From a virus: a stretch of 41,407 bases of DNA. Location of the stretch: the IMG/VR virus record IMGVR_UViG_3300033143_002085, positions 1-41,407 of that record; one strand, given 5' to 3'. Below the pieces are notes generated by a model. That model saw only the letters and a list, made by a program, of their open reading frames with translations. It ran no database searches and was not told the DNA's origin. Of the stretch, positions 15,214 to 23,101 are shown piece by piece. Position numbers and translations under genes: made by a program. The stretch's first letter is position 1. The number at the start of each line of letters is the position of its first letter.

Positions 15214-17643
15214 ATGAAGAATATAGAAATAAACATCAATCCCACCAACTTCCCGAATCAAGACGTTAGTGATTCTGTAAAAGCATCGGAAGAATATGGA
15301 CAACAAGTAGGTCAATCAATACAGTATGAATGGTTTAGACGAGACGGAAATGGCTGTAGATTTTACAGTCAATGGATTGAGTTTCATAGACGAAAACTTT
15401 ACGCAAGAGGAGAACAGCCAATAGGGAAATATAAAAATGAAATTGCGGTTGATGGAGATTTATCATACCTTAACCTAGATTGGACGCCTGTTCCTATCAT
15501 ACCTAAGTTTGTGGATATTGTTGTTAATGGTATGTCCGATAGAATGTTTGATATTAAAACGTACGCTCAAGACGCTTTATCTACTGAAAAAAGACAGCAA
15601 TTTCAAAACATGATTGCAGCTGACATGATAGCAAAGCCTATACTTCAAGACGCAGCGGATTTAGGGATAAATATGTTTAATACCCCCGAACAAGAGTTAC
15701 CTGAAAACGAAGCGGAGCTAAACCTATACATGCAAATGAATTACAAGCCGGCTATAGAAATAGCCGAAGAAGAAGCTATTAATACAGTGCTAGAGATGAA
15801 TCACTACAAGTCACGCATAAGGCAGAGAATGAATTATGACTTAATGACTTTAGGAGTGAGCTTTGTAAAACATGACTTTTATCCCGGATCAGGAGTAAGA
15901 GTTGAGTATGTGGATCCAGCTACTCTAGTGTATAGCTATACAGAAAGCCCAACCTTTGATGATTGTTTTTACTATGGGGAAGTAAAGCAAGTCCCTATTA
16001 CTGAATTAGTAAAAATAAACCCAAACATTACTAATGCTGAATTAGAAGAGATTTCAAAAATGTCTAGCATGTGGTATAATTATTACGGTATACTTAGACC
16101 ATATCAAGATACGCTGTTTCAAAAAGACGTAGTTACATTGCTTTTTTATCAATACAAAACCACCAAGAATATGGTGTATAAGAAAAAGAAGTTAGATAAT
16201 GGAGGTGAAAGGGTAATACCAAAAGATGATGGGTTCAACCCTCCAGAACAAGAAACTGAAAAATTTGAAAAACTATCAAAGAAGATAGAGGTTTGGTATG
16301 ACGGTATAATGGTAATGGGTACTCCTAAGGTTTTAAAATGGGAGTTAGCTAAAAATATGGTTAGACCTCAGTCAGCTTCACAAAAAACATTACCTAATTA
16401 TATAGGCGCTGCACCAAGAATGTACAAAGGGGTTATTGAGTCTTTAGTTAGAAGAATGATAAACTTCGCTGATTTAATACAAATAACTCACTTAAAATTA
16501 CAGCAAGTAATATCTAGAGTAGTTCCAGATGGTGTGTTTATTGATGCAGACGGACTTAACGAAGTAGACCTAGGAACTGGAGCTGCTTACAACCCTGAAG
16601 ATGCATTAAAGCTTTATTTTCAAACTGGTAGTGTAATAGGTAGGAGCTATACACAGGACGGTGAATTCAATAATGCTAGAATACCAATACAGGAATTAGG
16701 AACAAATAGCGGTCAAGGTAAGATGTCAAGTTTAATAGGAACTTACAACCACTACCTAAATATGATAAGAGATGTAACCGGACTCAATCAAGCTAGAGAC
16801 GCTTCTACACCTGACCCCAATTCTTTAGTTGGATTACAAAAGTTAGCAGCTTTAAACTCTAATGTAGCAACCAGACATATATTAGATGCCAACCTTCAAA
16901 TATCTCAGAAACTAGCCGAAGCTTTGTCTCTTAGAATTGCAGATGTCCTTGAATATTCAGAATTTAAAGAAGAGTTTGTTAATCAAATTGGGAAATACAA
17001 TGTTAATGCGCTTGAGTCTATTAAGGATTTATACCTACATGACTTCGGTATTTTTATAGAAATGACTCCCGATGAAGAAGAAAAACAAATACTTGAGCAA
17101 AATATACAAATGGCGCTACAGCGAGATCAAATATCTTTATCAGACGCAATTGATATAAGAGAGGTTAAAAATTTAAAAATGGCTAACCAAGTCTTGAAGT
17201 TAAAGCAAAAAACTAAACAAGAACAAGATCAAGCTATGGAGCAACAAAAAATGCAACAGCAAGCTCAGGTTAACGAGCAAAGTCAAATGATGGCGGCTCA
17301 GGTAAACATGAAGAAGGTAGAGATGGAAACGCAGGCTAAATTGCAAATAGAACAAGCTGAAGCTCAATTCCAAATTGAGAAGCTAAAAGCAGAAGCTGAA
17401 CTTAAGAAAGAATTAATGGACCACGAGTTCCAGTATCAAATGCAGTTACAAGGTGTAGAGGTAGACGGTTTAAAGAGTAGGGAGCAAGATAGAGAAAAAG
17501 CCAAGTCAGAAAGAATTAGTCAACAAAACACAGAACAATCTAAATTAATACAACAAAGACAGGAAAAATTACCATCTATAAACTTTGAATCAAACGAAGA
17601 TAGCTTAGATGGCTTTGACCTAGCAGAGTTTGAACCTAGATAA
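15214..17643 (+). CDS. Portal protein, 809 aa
   Basis: This long protein directly follows the terminase. Its N-terminal region resembles portals of crAss-like and related phages (ARGEQPIGKYKNEI, DLSYLNLDWTPVPIIPKFVD, IVVNGMSDRMFDI). A central alpha/beta body follows. The last 150 residues are a Gln/Glu/Lys-rich helix (from about residue 663, for example QDQAMEQQKMQQQAQ) that could line the capsid interior like a portal barrel. The dodecameric portal is the DNA gate and the nucleation point for capsid assembly. No catalytic motif is expected. The length is large for a portal but normal for this lineage. Confidence 0.8.
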   Translation: MKNIEININPTNFPNQDVSDSVKASEEYGQQVGQSIQYEWFRRDGNGCRFYSQWIEFHRRKLYARGEQPIGKYKNEIAVDGDLSYLNLDWTPVPIIPKFVDIVVNGMSDRMFDIKTYAQDALSTEKRQQFQNMIAADMIAKPILQDAADLGINMFNTPEQELPENEAELNLYMQMNYKPAIEIAEEEAINTVLEMNHYKSRIRQRMNYDLMTLGVSFVKHDFYPGSGVRVEYVDPATLVYSYTESPTFDDCFYYGEVKQVPITELVKINPNITNAELEEISKMSSMWYNYYGILRPYQDTLFQKDVVTLLFYQYKTTKNMVYKKKKLDNGGERVIPKDDGFNPPEQETEKFEKLSKKIEVWYDGIMVMGTPKVLKWELAKNMVRPQSASQKTLPNYIGAAPRMYKGVIESLVRRMINFADLIQITHLKLQQVISRVVPDGVFIDADGLNEVDLGTGAAYNPEDALKLYFQTGSVIGRSYTQDGEFNNARIPIQELGTNSGQGKMSSLIGTYNHYLNMIRDVTGLNQARDASTPDPNSLVGLQKLAALNSNVATRHILDANLQISQKLAEALSLRIADVLEYSEFKEEFVNQIGKYNVNALESIKDLYLHDFGIFIEMTPDEEEKQILEQNIQMALQRDQISLSDAIDIREVKNLKMANQVLKLKQKTKQEQDQAMEQQKMQQQAQVNEQSQMMAAQVNMKKVEMETQAKLQIEQAEAQFQIEKLKAEAELKKELMDHEFQYQMQLQGVEVDGLKSREQDREKAKSERISQQNTEQSKLIQQRQEKLPSINFESNEDSLDGFDLAEFEPR

Positions 17644-17656
17644 GGAAAAAAGTTTG

Positions 17657-17664
17657 TACCTTTG
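17657..17664 (+). promoter_or_regulatory. TAnnTTTG promoter before scaffold and capsid genes
   Basis: TACCTTTG lies 26 bases upstream of ATG 17691, followed by the A/T leader TATAAAATAAAATTAAATTA. A TTTG at 17629-17632 could be a -33 element with a rather long spacer of 24 bases. It would drive the scaffold and major capsid genes, which need high expression. Confidence 0.55.
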
Positions 17665-17690
17665 TATAAAATAAAATTAAATTAAATATA

Positions 17691-18797
17691 ATGGAAAATT
17701 GGAAAGTTAGAGAAGTGACTTCTGAAAACAAGAGCCAGGCTCAAGTAGAAGAAGAATTATTAGAGAAAGCTGGAGCAGCTGAAAACACAACGGAAGAGGT
17801 TGTGGAAACAACAGAAGTTTCAGATAAAAATATTGATGAATCAGCCAACAACAAGGAAGTTCCTGTTACTGAAGATTCACCAAGCCCTCAGCTTACTGAG
17901 GAACAAGTTCTTTCATTTTTGAAAAATAGATACGACAGTGACATAGCTTCATTGGATGAGTTTAAAAATAAACAAGACACATCTAGCGAGTTACCAGCTG
18001 AAGTTTCTAATTATTTATCGTTTAACAAGAATACAGGAAAAGGTTTTGATGAGTTTATTAAATACAATAGAGACTTAAAAGAAGTAGATCCTGATGAGTT
18101 AATTCGTGAATACTATGCAGAAATTAAACCTCACTTAGATCCTGAAGATTTGGATTTTGAAATAAGTGAAGAGTTTAGTTTTGATGAAAGTATTGATGAT
18201 GAAACTTACATTCGTAAGCGAAAAATAGCGAAAAAGGAGGCACATAAAAAAGCTAAAGATTATTTTTCAGATTTAAAATCAAAGTATTTTACTCCTACTG
18301 AGTCAGTAGATAATAGTAAGGCGGATTTAACTGGAGGTGATGTTAGCGAACAAAGTGTAGACCAAGGCGAAATTATAAAAAGAAACAATGTGTTTGCTTC
18401 TAAAACAGATAAGTACTTTAAGGACTTTGAAGGATTTGGATATAAAATCGACAATGATGTTATAAAATATTCTGTCGGTGATATAGAAAAAACAAGAAGT
18501 GATCATTCAGATTTGAATAATTTTATAAGCCTGCATTTAACAGAAGACGGATACCTAAAAGATGCGGAAAGTTACCATAAAGCTCTAGCTGCTGCTTTTA
18601 ATCCTGATGGATTTGCTAAATTCTTTTATGAGAAGGGTAAGGCAGACGGGATTACAGCGGATGTGAAAGCTACTAAAAACATCGACATGGGATTAAGATC
18701 CAAACCTGTTACTTCGCAAGCTGCAAAATTCAAAGTTTCTTCAGTATCATCTAGCTCCGGTAATTCACTTAGAATAAAAAGTAACAAAAATAAATAA
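17691..18797 (+). CDS. Scaffold-like capsid assembly protein, 368 aa
   Basis: The protein is strongly acidic and probably disordered in residues 1-90 (ENKSQAQVEEELLEKAG, TTEEVVETTEVSDKN). A helical middle and a basic end follow (FKVSSVSSSSGNSLRIKSNK). It lies between portal and major capsid genes, the usual place for a scaffolding protein, and has the usual size and charge. No protease motif is seen, so scaffold removal would need another protein or simple exit. The identification rests on position and composition rather than on a recognised domain. Confidence 0.65.
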   Translation: MENWKVREVTSENKSQAQVEEELLEKAGAAENTTEEVVETTEVSDKNIDESANNKEVPVTEDSPSPQLTEEQVLSFLKNRYDSDIASLDEFKNKQDTSSELPAEVSNYLSFNKNTGKGFDEFIKYNRDLKEVDPDELIREYYAEIKPHLDPEDLDFEISEEFSFDESIDDETYIRKRKIAKKEAHKKAKDYFSDLKSKYFTPTESVDNSKADLTGGDVSEQSVDQGEIIKRNNVFASKTDKYFKDFEGFGYKIDNDVIKYSVGDIEKTRSDHSDLNNFISLHLTEDGYLKDAESYHKALAAAFNPDGFAKFFYEKGKADGITADVKATKNIDMGLRSKPVTSQAAKFKVSSVSSSSGNSLRIKSNKNK

Positions 18798-18816
18798 CAA
18801 CTAAAAAATAGAAAAA

Positions 18817-20262
18817 ATGGCAGGAGCATTATTAGGCGTTCCAGGACCAGCTTTAGCACCCTCATCGGTAAAAGCAGCTCTACCTGGAAATTATATAACT
18901 GATTTCAACTTTTTGAATCAGTATTTACCCGACACTTACGAAAAGGAATTCGAAAGATACGGAAACAGAACAATCTCTTCTTTTATCAGAATGGTAGGAG
19001 CTGAGATGCCAACTAATTCTGACCTTATCAAATGGGCGGAACAAGGAAGGTTACACACAAAATATGTAGGATGTACTACAACTCAAGCAGATGGTGCTAC
19101 AGCATCTACGGCAGTTCCGTGGATTACAGCTGGTGGTGCTGCATGTAACTTCAGAGTAGGTCAAACGGTATTCATCTCATTAGATGGTGGCGCAACTTCA
19201 AACAAAGCAATTGTAACAGCAGTAGGTGTTGACACAGTGGCTGGTACAGCTGATGCTTTTGAAGTGGCTTATTACGAAGCGGCTCAGGCTGTAGGTATGA
19301 ATGCAGGTGCTGCTACAGTATTTGTATATGGTTCAGAATTCAGACAAGGTACTAGCGGAATGGTTGGTTCTTTGGAAGCTGAAGATATTTTCTTAGAAAA
19401 CAAGCCAATCATCATTAAAGATAGATATGAAGTATCTGGTTCAGATGCTGCACAAATCGGATGGGTTGAAGTTTCTACTGAAGATGGAGCTACTGGATAC
19501 TTATGGTACTTAAAATCAGAGCATGAAACAAGACTTCGTTTTGACGATTATCTTGAAATGGCAATGATTGAAGGTGTAATTGCAGAAAACGCTTCTGGTG
19601 CATTAGCAGACCTTAACGGTGCGGCTTACCCAGCTGGTTCTTCAATTGCTAACAGTGCTGGTACTGAAGGTATGTTTGAATCAATCGAAGCAAGAGGTAA
19701 CGTGTGGAACGGTGGTTTCCCTGTAGCTTTAGCTGATTTCGATTCTATCATCCAAAGATTAGATAAGCAAGGTGCTATCCAAGAGAATGTATTATTTGTA
19801 AACAGAGAATTTGGTTTCGCAATTGACGACATGTTAGCTGCTCAGAATTCTTACGGTGCAGGTGGTACTTCTTACGGATTATTCGATAATGACGAAGAAA
19901 TGGCACTTAACCTTGGATTCACTGGATTCAGAAGAGGTTATGATTTCTACAAGTCAGATTGGAAATATCTTAACGAATATTCTTTAAGAGGTGGTATTGA
20001 CGGTGGTAAAGTTAGCGGTGTACTTGTACCTGCTGGTTCTACTAACGTATACGATCAAATCTTAGGAAGAAACGCTAAGAGACCATTCTTACACGTAAGA
20101 TACAGAGCTTCTGAAACAGAAGACAGAAGATACAAAACTTGGATCACTGGTTCAGTTGGTGGTGCTAAAACAAGTTCTCTTGATGCTATGGAAGTTCACT
20201 TCTTATCTGAAAGAGCTCTTTGTACAATGGGCGCAAACAACTTTGTAATATTCAAAGGATAA
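18817..20262 (+). CDS. Major capsid protein, 481 aa
   Basis: The N-terminal region (YLPDTYEKEFERYGNRTISS then FIRMVGAEMPTNSDLIKWAE) matches the crAss-like and Bacteroidota-phage HK97-fold capsid family. Residues about 85-172 look like an inserted beta domain (FRVGQTVFISLDG, AIVTAVGVD). The rest includes EAEDIFLENKPIIIKDRYEV and the C-terminal block FLHVRYRASETEDRRYKTW. Codon use is visibly different from its neighbours, with many GGT, TTC and AAC codons, as expected for a very abundant product. Scaffold precedes it by 19 bases. Its last 21 codons are duplicated immediately downstream (see the 78-bp repeat). Confidence 0.9.
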   Translation: MAGALLGVPGPALAPSSVKAALPGNYITDFNFLNQYLPDTYEKEFERYGNRTISSFIRMVGAEMPTNSDLIKWAEQGRLHTKYVGCTTTQADGATASTAVPWITAGGAACNFRVGQTVFISLDGGATSNKAIVTAVGVDTVAGTADAFEVAYYEAAQAVGMNAGAATVFVYGSEFRQGTSGMVGSLEAEDIFLENKPIIIKDRYEVSGSDAAQIGWVEVSTEDGATGYLWYLKSEHETRLRFDDYLEMAMIEGVIAENASGALADLNGAAYPAGSSIANSAGTEGMFESIEARGNVWNGGFPVALADFDSIIQRLDKQGAIQENVLFVNREFGFAIDDMLAAQNSYGAGGTSYGLFDNDEEMALNLGFTGFRRGYDFYKSDWKYLNEYSLRGGIDGGKVSGVLVPAGSTNVYDQILGRNAKRPFLHVRYRASETEDRRYKTWITGSVGGAKTSSLDAMEVHFLSERALCTMGANNFVIFKG

Positions 20263-20355
20263 TTGTATACAATTTAATTCTTATCTGAAAGAGCTCTTTG
20301 TACAATGGGCGCAAACAACTTTGTAATATTCAAAGGATAATTGTATACAATTTAA
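20200..20355 (+). repeat. Perfect 78-bp tandem duplication of capsid gene end
   Basis: 20200-20277 and 20278-20355 are identical. Each unit holds the last capsid codons (FLSERALCTMGANNFVIFKG and stop) and a 14-bp perfect palindrome, AATTGTATACAATT (20261-20274 and 20339-20352). The period is a multiple of three. The second copy cannot extend the capsid protein by readthrough of one stop, because two in-frame stops (TAA at 20260 and 20275) lie between. Confidence 0.9.
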
Positions 20356-20385
20356 GGGGGGTGGGTTTGCCATCCCCTTTTTACT
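20354..20385 (+). terminator. Intrinsic terminator after capsid gene
   Basis: AAGGGGGG-TGG (with one bulged base) pairs with CCATCCCCTT across a GTTTG loop, followed by a T run (CCCCTTTTTA). It follows the second copy of the 78-bp repeat and would end the scaffold-capsid transcript. Confidence 0.7.
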
Positions 20386-20407
20386 TACTTTAATAAATTT
20401 TAATAAA

Positions 20408-21148
20408 ATGAAAAAAATAACACCAAAAGCGAGAGTATATAAACTCAAAACAAGACACACTCCGTTAAGCCTAATGCTGGCATCTAGAAACACATCTCAA
20501 AAACCTTTAGTTTATTTTGACGAAGAAAAGATGATTAATAGAGCGTTAAGATACGCTGTTAATCAAAAGTCAATATTTGAAGACGAACAAGACGGTTCTG
20601 CTTTATTAGGAACTATTGTATTTGAAGATGGTTTTTTAAGCACAAGAAGAGAAGATGTATTGTTGCAGCAATTTTTAGAACTACATCCAGATAAGGGTAC
20701 AGTTTTTGAAGAAGTAGATCATGAAAAAAATGCTGAAAGAGATTTAGAATATATAAATGCCGAAGTAGATGCTTTAATTGCAGCTAGAGAATTATCTGTA
20801 GAACAAATGGAAACCTTGGGTAGGGTTTTAATAGGTAGTAAAACAGATTCAATGAAGACATCTGAATTAAAAAGAGACATTTTAATATTCGCTAAAGACT
20901 ATCCAATAGACTTTTTAGAAGCATTAGACAATGATGACATGGCTTTAGAGTCCTTAGTAAAGGAAATGTTTAGCAAGGGATTATTGTCTTTTAGAAGAAA
21001 AAACCGAGAAGTTTACTATAACTTACCTGGCAATAAAAAAAGAATGTTATTGGTTAAGCACGGTGAAAGCCATATTAAAACAGTAATGTCATATTTTCAT
21101 ACTGAAAAAGGAATGGAAGCTTTAGATATGTTAGAAAACATGATATAA
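20408..21148 (+). CDS. Virion-associated hypothetical protein, 246 aa
   Basis: I do not know its exact role. The block PLVYFDEEKMINRALRYAV followed by NQKSIFEDEQDGSALLGTI and FEDGFL is familiar from proteins that sit between capsid and tail genes in related phages. The N-terminus is basic, the middle is strongly acidic and helical (EKNAERDLEYINAEVDALIA), and the end includes FRRKNREVYYNLPGNKK. It could be a head completion or neck protein. The promoter is unclear: it lies between two terminators with no TTTG element in front, so some read-through from the capsid transcript may be needed. Confidence 0.6.
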   Translation: MKKITPKARVYKLKTRHTPLSLMLASRNTSQKPLVYFDEEKMINRALRYAVNQKSIFEDEQDGSALLGTIVFEDGFLSTRREDVLLQQFLELHPDKGTVFEEVDHEKNAERDLEYINAEVDALIAARELSVEQMETLGRVLIGSKTDSMKTSELKRDILIFAKDYPIDFLEALDNDDMALESLVKEMFSKGLLSFRRKNREVYYNLPGNKKRMLLVKHGESHIKTVMSYFHTEKGMEALDMLENMI

Positions 21149-21172
21149 AAAAAACAACTTAAACATTTAATA

Positions 21173-21202
21173 AAAGGCTCCTTTATAGGGGTCTTTTTTT
21201 TT
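21173..21202 (+). terminator. Intrinsic terminator
   Basis: AAAGGCTCC (21173-21181) pairs with GGGGTCTTT (21188-21196), with two G-T wobbles, around a six-base loop, followed by a T run to 21202. The next promoter starts almost at once, so one transcript ends and another begins here. Confidence 0.75.
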
Positions 21203-21205
21203 ACT

Positions 21206-21213
21206 TATCTTTG
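21206..21213 (+). promoter_or_regulatory. TAnnTTTG promoter for connector/tail genes
   Basis: TATCTTTG followed by TAACAAATATCC leads to ATG 21230, 16 bases downstream. It lies directly behind the terminator. No -33 TTG is visible because the T run of the terminator occupies that area. The right half of the dyad seen at 2516 and 9194 is missing. Confidence 0.6.
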
Positions 21214-21229
21214 TAACAAATATCCCCTT

Positions 21230-22174
21230 ATGATTAATGAAATTAGAAATACCGTACTCGCTATAATTAATAAGAACAATAACGGATATCTAACACCAGA
21301 AGAATTTAACTTATTTGCTGAACAAGCACAGCTAGAAGTATTTGAGTCTTACTTTTTTGACTTTAACAATTGGATTGTAAAAAAAAACCAACGAAGATCA
21401 AATTCAGATTACGCTGACATTTCAAAACAATACGAAGAAGTAATAGATATTTTTTCAGAAACTAAACCACTAAAACATAAAGCTGGTAATTTGTTTTTTA
21501 CTCCCAGTTTATCCACCACACAAGATGATTGGTATACTTTAAATAGGCTTACCGCATATGAAACATTGTTAGTTAGTGGTACTAATACAGCTGTTGTAGC
21601 TAATGATTTAGTAGATGCCGGTGCTACTTTTGATACGGATGGAATTTCAGTAGGTGACGTAGTTGTTAATATAACAGCTGAAAAATATGCATATGTTGTA
21701 GATATCGCAGCAACTACTTTAACTTTAACTGACGATATATTTTTAGCTACTCCAGAGAATTATAAAGTATTAAAAGCTTCAAGCGCTAGAGACATGGAAA
21801 GAGTTAGTCAAGGAAAAATAATAAAACTTAACGCATCAAACTTGACATCTCCAACTTCTACTTATCCTGCATACACATTACAAGATGATTTAGTGTCGGC
21901 TTATCCATTGTCTATTAACTTATACGGAGAAGTTTTTTGTCAATATGTGAGATATCCCGTTAAGCCAAATTGGACTTACAACGCTATTGGTCCTGATGGA
22001 GATCCTGTTTTTAACTCATCAGCTACTGGGTATCAAGATTTTGAATTACCTTTAGATGACTCAATAGATTTAATTATAAAAATACTAGGTTATGCAGGAA
22101 TTAGTATTAGAGAAGCGGAGGTAGTTCAGTTTGAGCAAGTTCAACAAGTTCAACAAAACCAAGTAACACAATAA
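21230..22174 (+). CDS. Head-tail connector/adaptor protein, 314 aa
   Basis: The N-terminus (NGYLTPEEFNLFAEQAQLEV then FESYFFDFNNW) matches the start of ring or adaptor proteins that follow the capsid genes in crAss-like and related podoviruses. Residues 130-181 form an inserted beta module (GATF...GDVVVN.T...AYVV...TTLTLTDDIF...YKV) that is recognisably similar to residues 46-99 of the spike at 2718. The end is Gln-rich (VVQFEQVQQVQQNQVTQ). It is expected to sit below the portal. The next gene starts three bases later. Confidence 0.65.
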   Translation: MINEIRNTVLAIINKNNNGYLTPEEFNLFAEQAQLEVFESYFFDFNNWIVKKNQRRSNSDYADISKQYEEVIDIFSETKPLKHKAGNLFFTPSLSTTQDDWYTLNRLTAYETLLVSGTNTAVVANDLVDAGATFDTDGISVGDVVVNITAEKYAYVVDIAATTLTLTDDIFLATPENYKVLKASSARDMERVSQGKIIKLNASNLTSPTSTYPAYTLQDDLVSAYPLSINLYGEVFCQYVRYPVKPNWTYNAIGPDGDPVFNSSATGYQDFELPLDDSIDLIIKILGYAGISIREAEVVQFEQVQQVQQNQVTQ

Positions 22175-22177
22175 CGT

Positions 22178-23101
22178 ATGGCATACTCAATGACAGATCA
22201 AAAATACTACACCAATAACGGAGTAGTTCCTCAAAGTACTAATTGGGGTAATTATCAGTATGTATCTCTAAAAGACATAGTTAACAATTTTGAATTAATG
22301 TTTGAAGGAGACGAAAGCTTAGTGAGCAAACAAAATAGATACAAGCTTTTATTTCATGCTAAAAGAGGCATTCAAGAAATTAATTATGATGCGTTGAAGA
22401 ATATTAAGATTTTAGAGATGGATGTTTGTTCTAATTTAAAATATGTTCTTCCAGCAGATTATGTAAATTATGTAAGGATATCTTTATTTAAAAACGGAAT
22501 TTTATTTCCCTTAATAGAAAACTTTCAAACTAATTATTCTTCTGCGTATTTACAAGATGACGATTGCGAAGTGTTGTTTGATATAGACGGAAACGCTTTA
22601 GGCAGCACATCAGCTATTGACAACAAGAGAATAATGGGAACTAAGCCTACTTTGTATCTAAATCCAGGTCATCCTTATGACGGTAGAGAAGGATATTGCT
22701 GTGATGGTAATTGGTTTTTTACTTATGGCTTAGGAGGTAAATATGGAATGAACACTTCATTGGCTAATCAAAACCCTAACTTTAGAATAGATAAAAAGGG
22801 CGGTGTAATTAACTTTAGCTCTGACATGGCTAATGAGTTAGTAATATTAGAGTATGTTTCAGATGGTCTTGAAAGAGGTCATGATGATGATGTTATGATA
22901 AATAAATTAGCCGAAGACTATTTATATGCGTATATAAGATGGGCTGTGCTAGATAATAAATTAAATGTACCTGAGTATGTGGTTAATAGGGCTAGAAAAG
23001 AAAAAAGCTCTAAATTAAGAAATGCTAAAATCAGATTAAGCAACCTTCACCCAAGCAGAATTCTTATGCCACTAAGAGGTAGAGCTAAATGGATTAAATG
23101 A
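22178..23101 (+). CDS. Ring / tail tubular A-like protein, 307 aa
   Basis: Blocks such as YVSLKDIVNNFELMFEGDES, FHAKRGIQEINYDALKNIKI and VLPADYVNYVRISLFKNG are characteristic of a neck/ring protein conserved in crAss-like and other Bacteroidota podoviruses, in the role of T7 gp11-like or P22 gp4-like adaptor. It is mostly helical at the N-terminus and beta-rich in the middle. The stop overlaps the next ATG (ATGA at 23098-23101). It probably joins the portal/connector to the stabilization protein. Confidence 0.7.
   Translation: MAYSMTDQKYYTNNGVVPQSTNWGNYQYVSLKDIVNNFELMFEGDESLVSKQNRYKLLFHAKRGIQEINYDALKNIKILEMDVCSNLKYVLPADYVNYVRISLFKNGILFPLIENFQTNYSSAYLQDDDCEVLFDIDGNALGSTSAIDNKRIMGTKPTLYLNPGHPYDGREGYCCDGNWFFTYGLGGKYGMNTSLANQNPNFRIDKKGGVINFSSDMANELVILEYVSDGLERGHDDDVMINKLAEDYLYAYIRWAVLDNKLNVPEYVVNRARKEKSSKLRNAKIRLSNLHPSRILMPLRGRAKWIK

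Noticed and set aside
20261-20274. AATTGTATACAATT as a lac-type operator
   Set aside because: The resemblance to lac half-sites is limited to AATTG/CAATT; its place behind the capsid stop suits RNA structure better, and no LacI-like gene is present.
20263-20340. Readthrough extension of the capsid protein into the duplicated 20 codons
   Set aside because: Two in-frame TAA stops separate the copies and nothing suggests stop recoding; TAA, TAG and TGA all end genes here.
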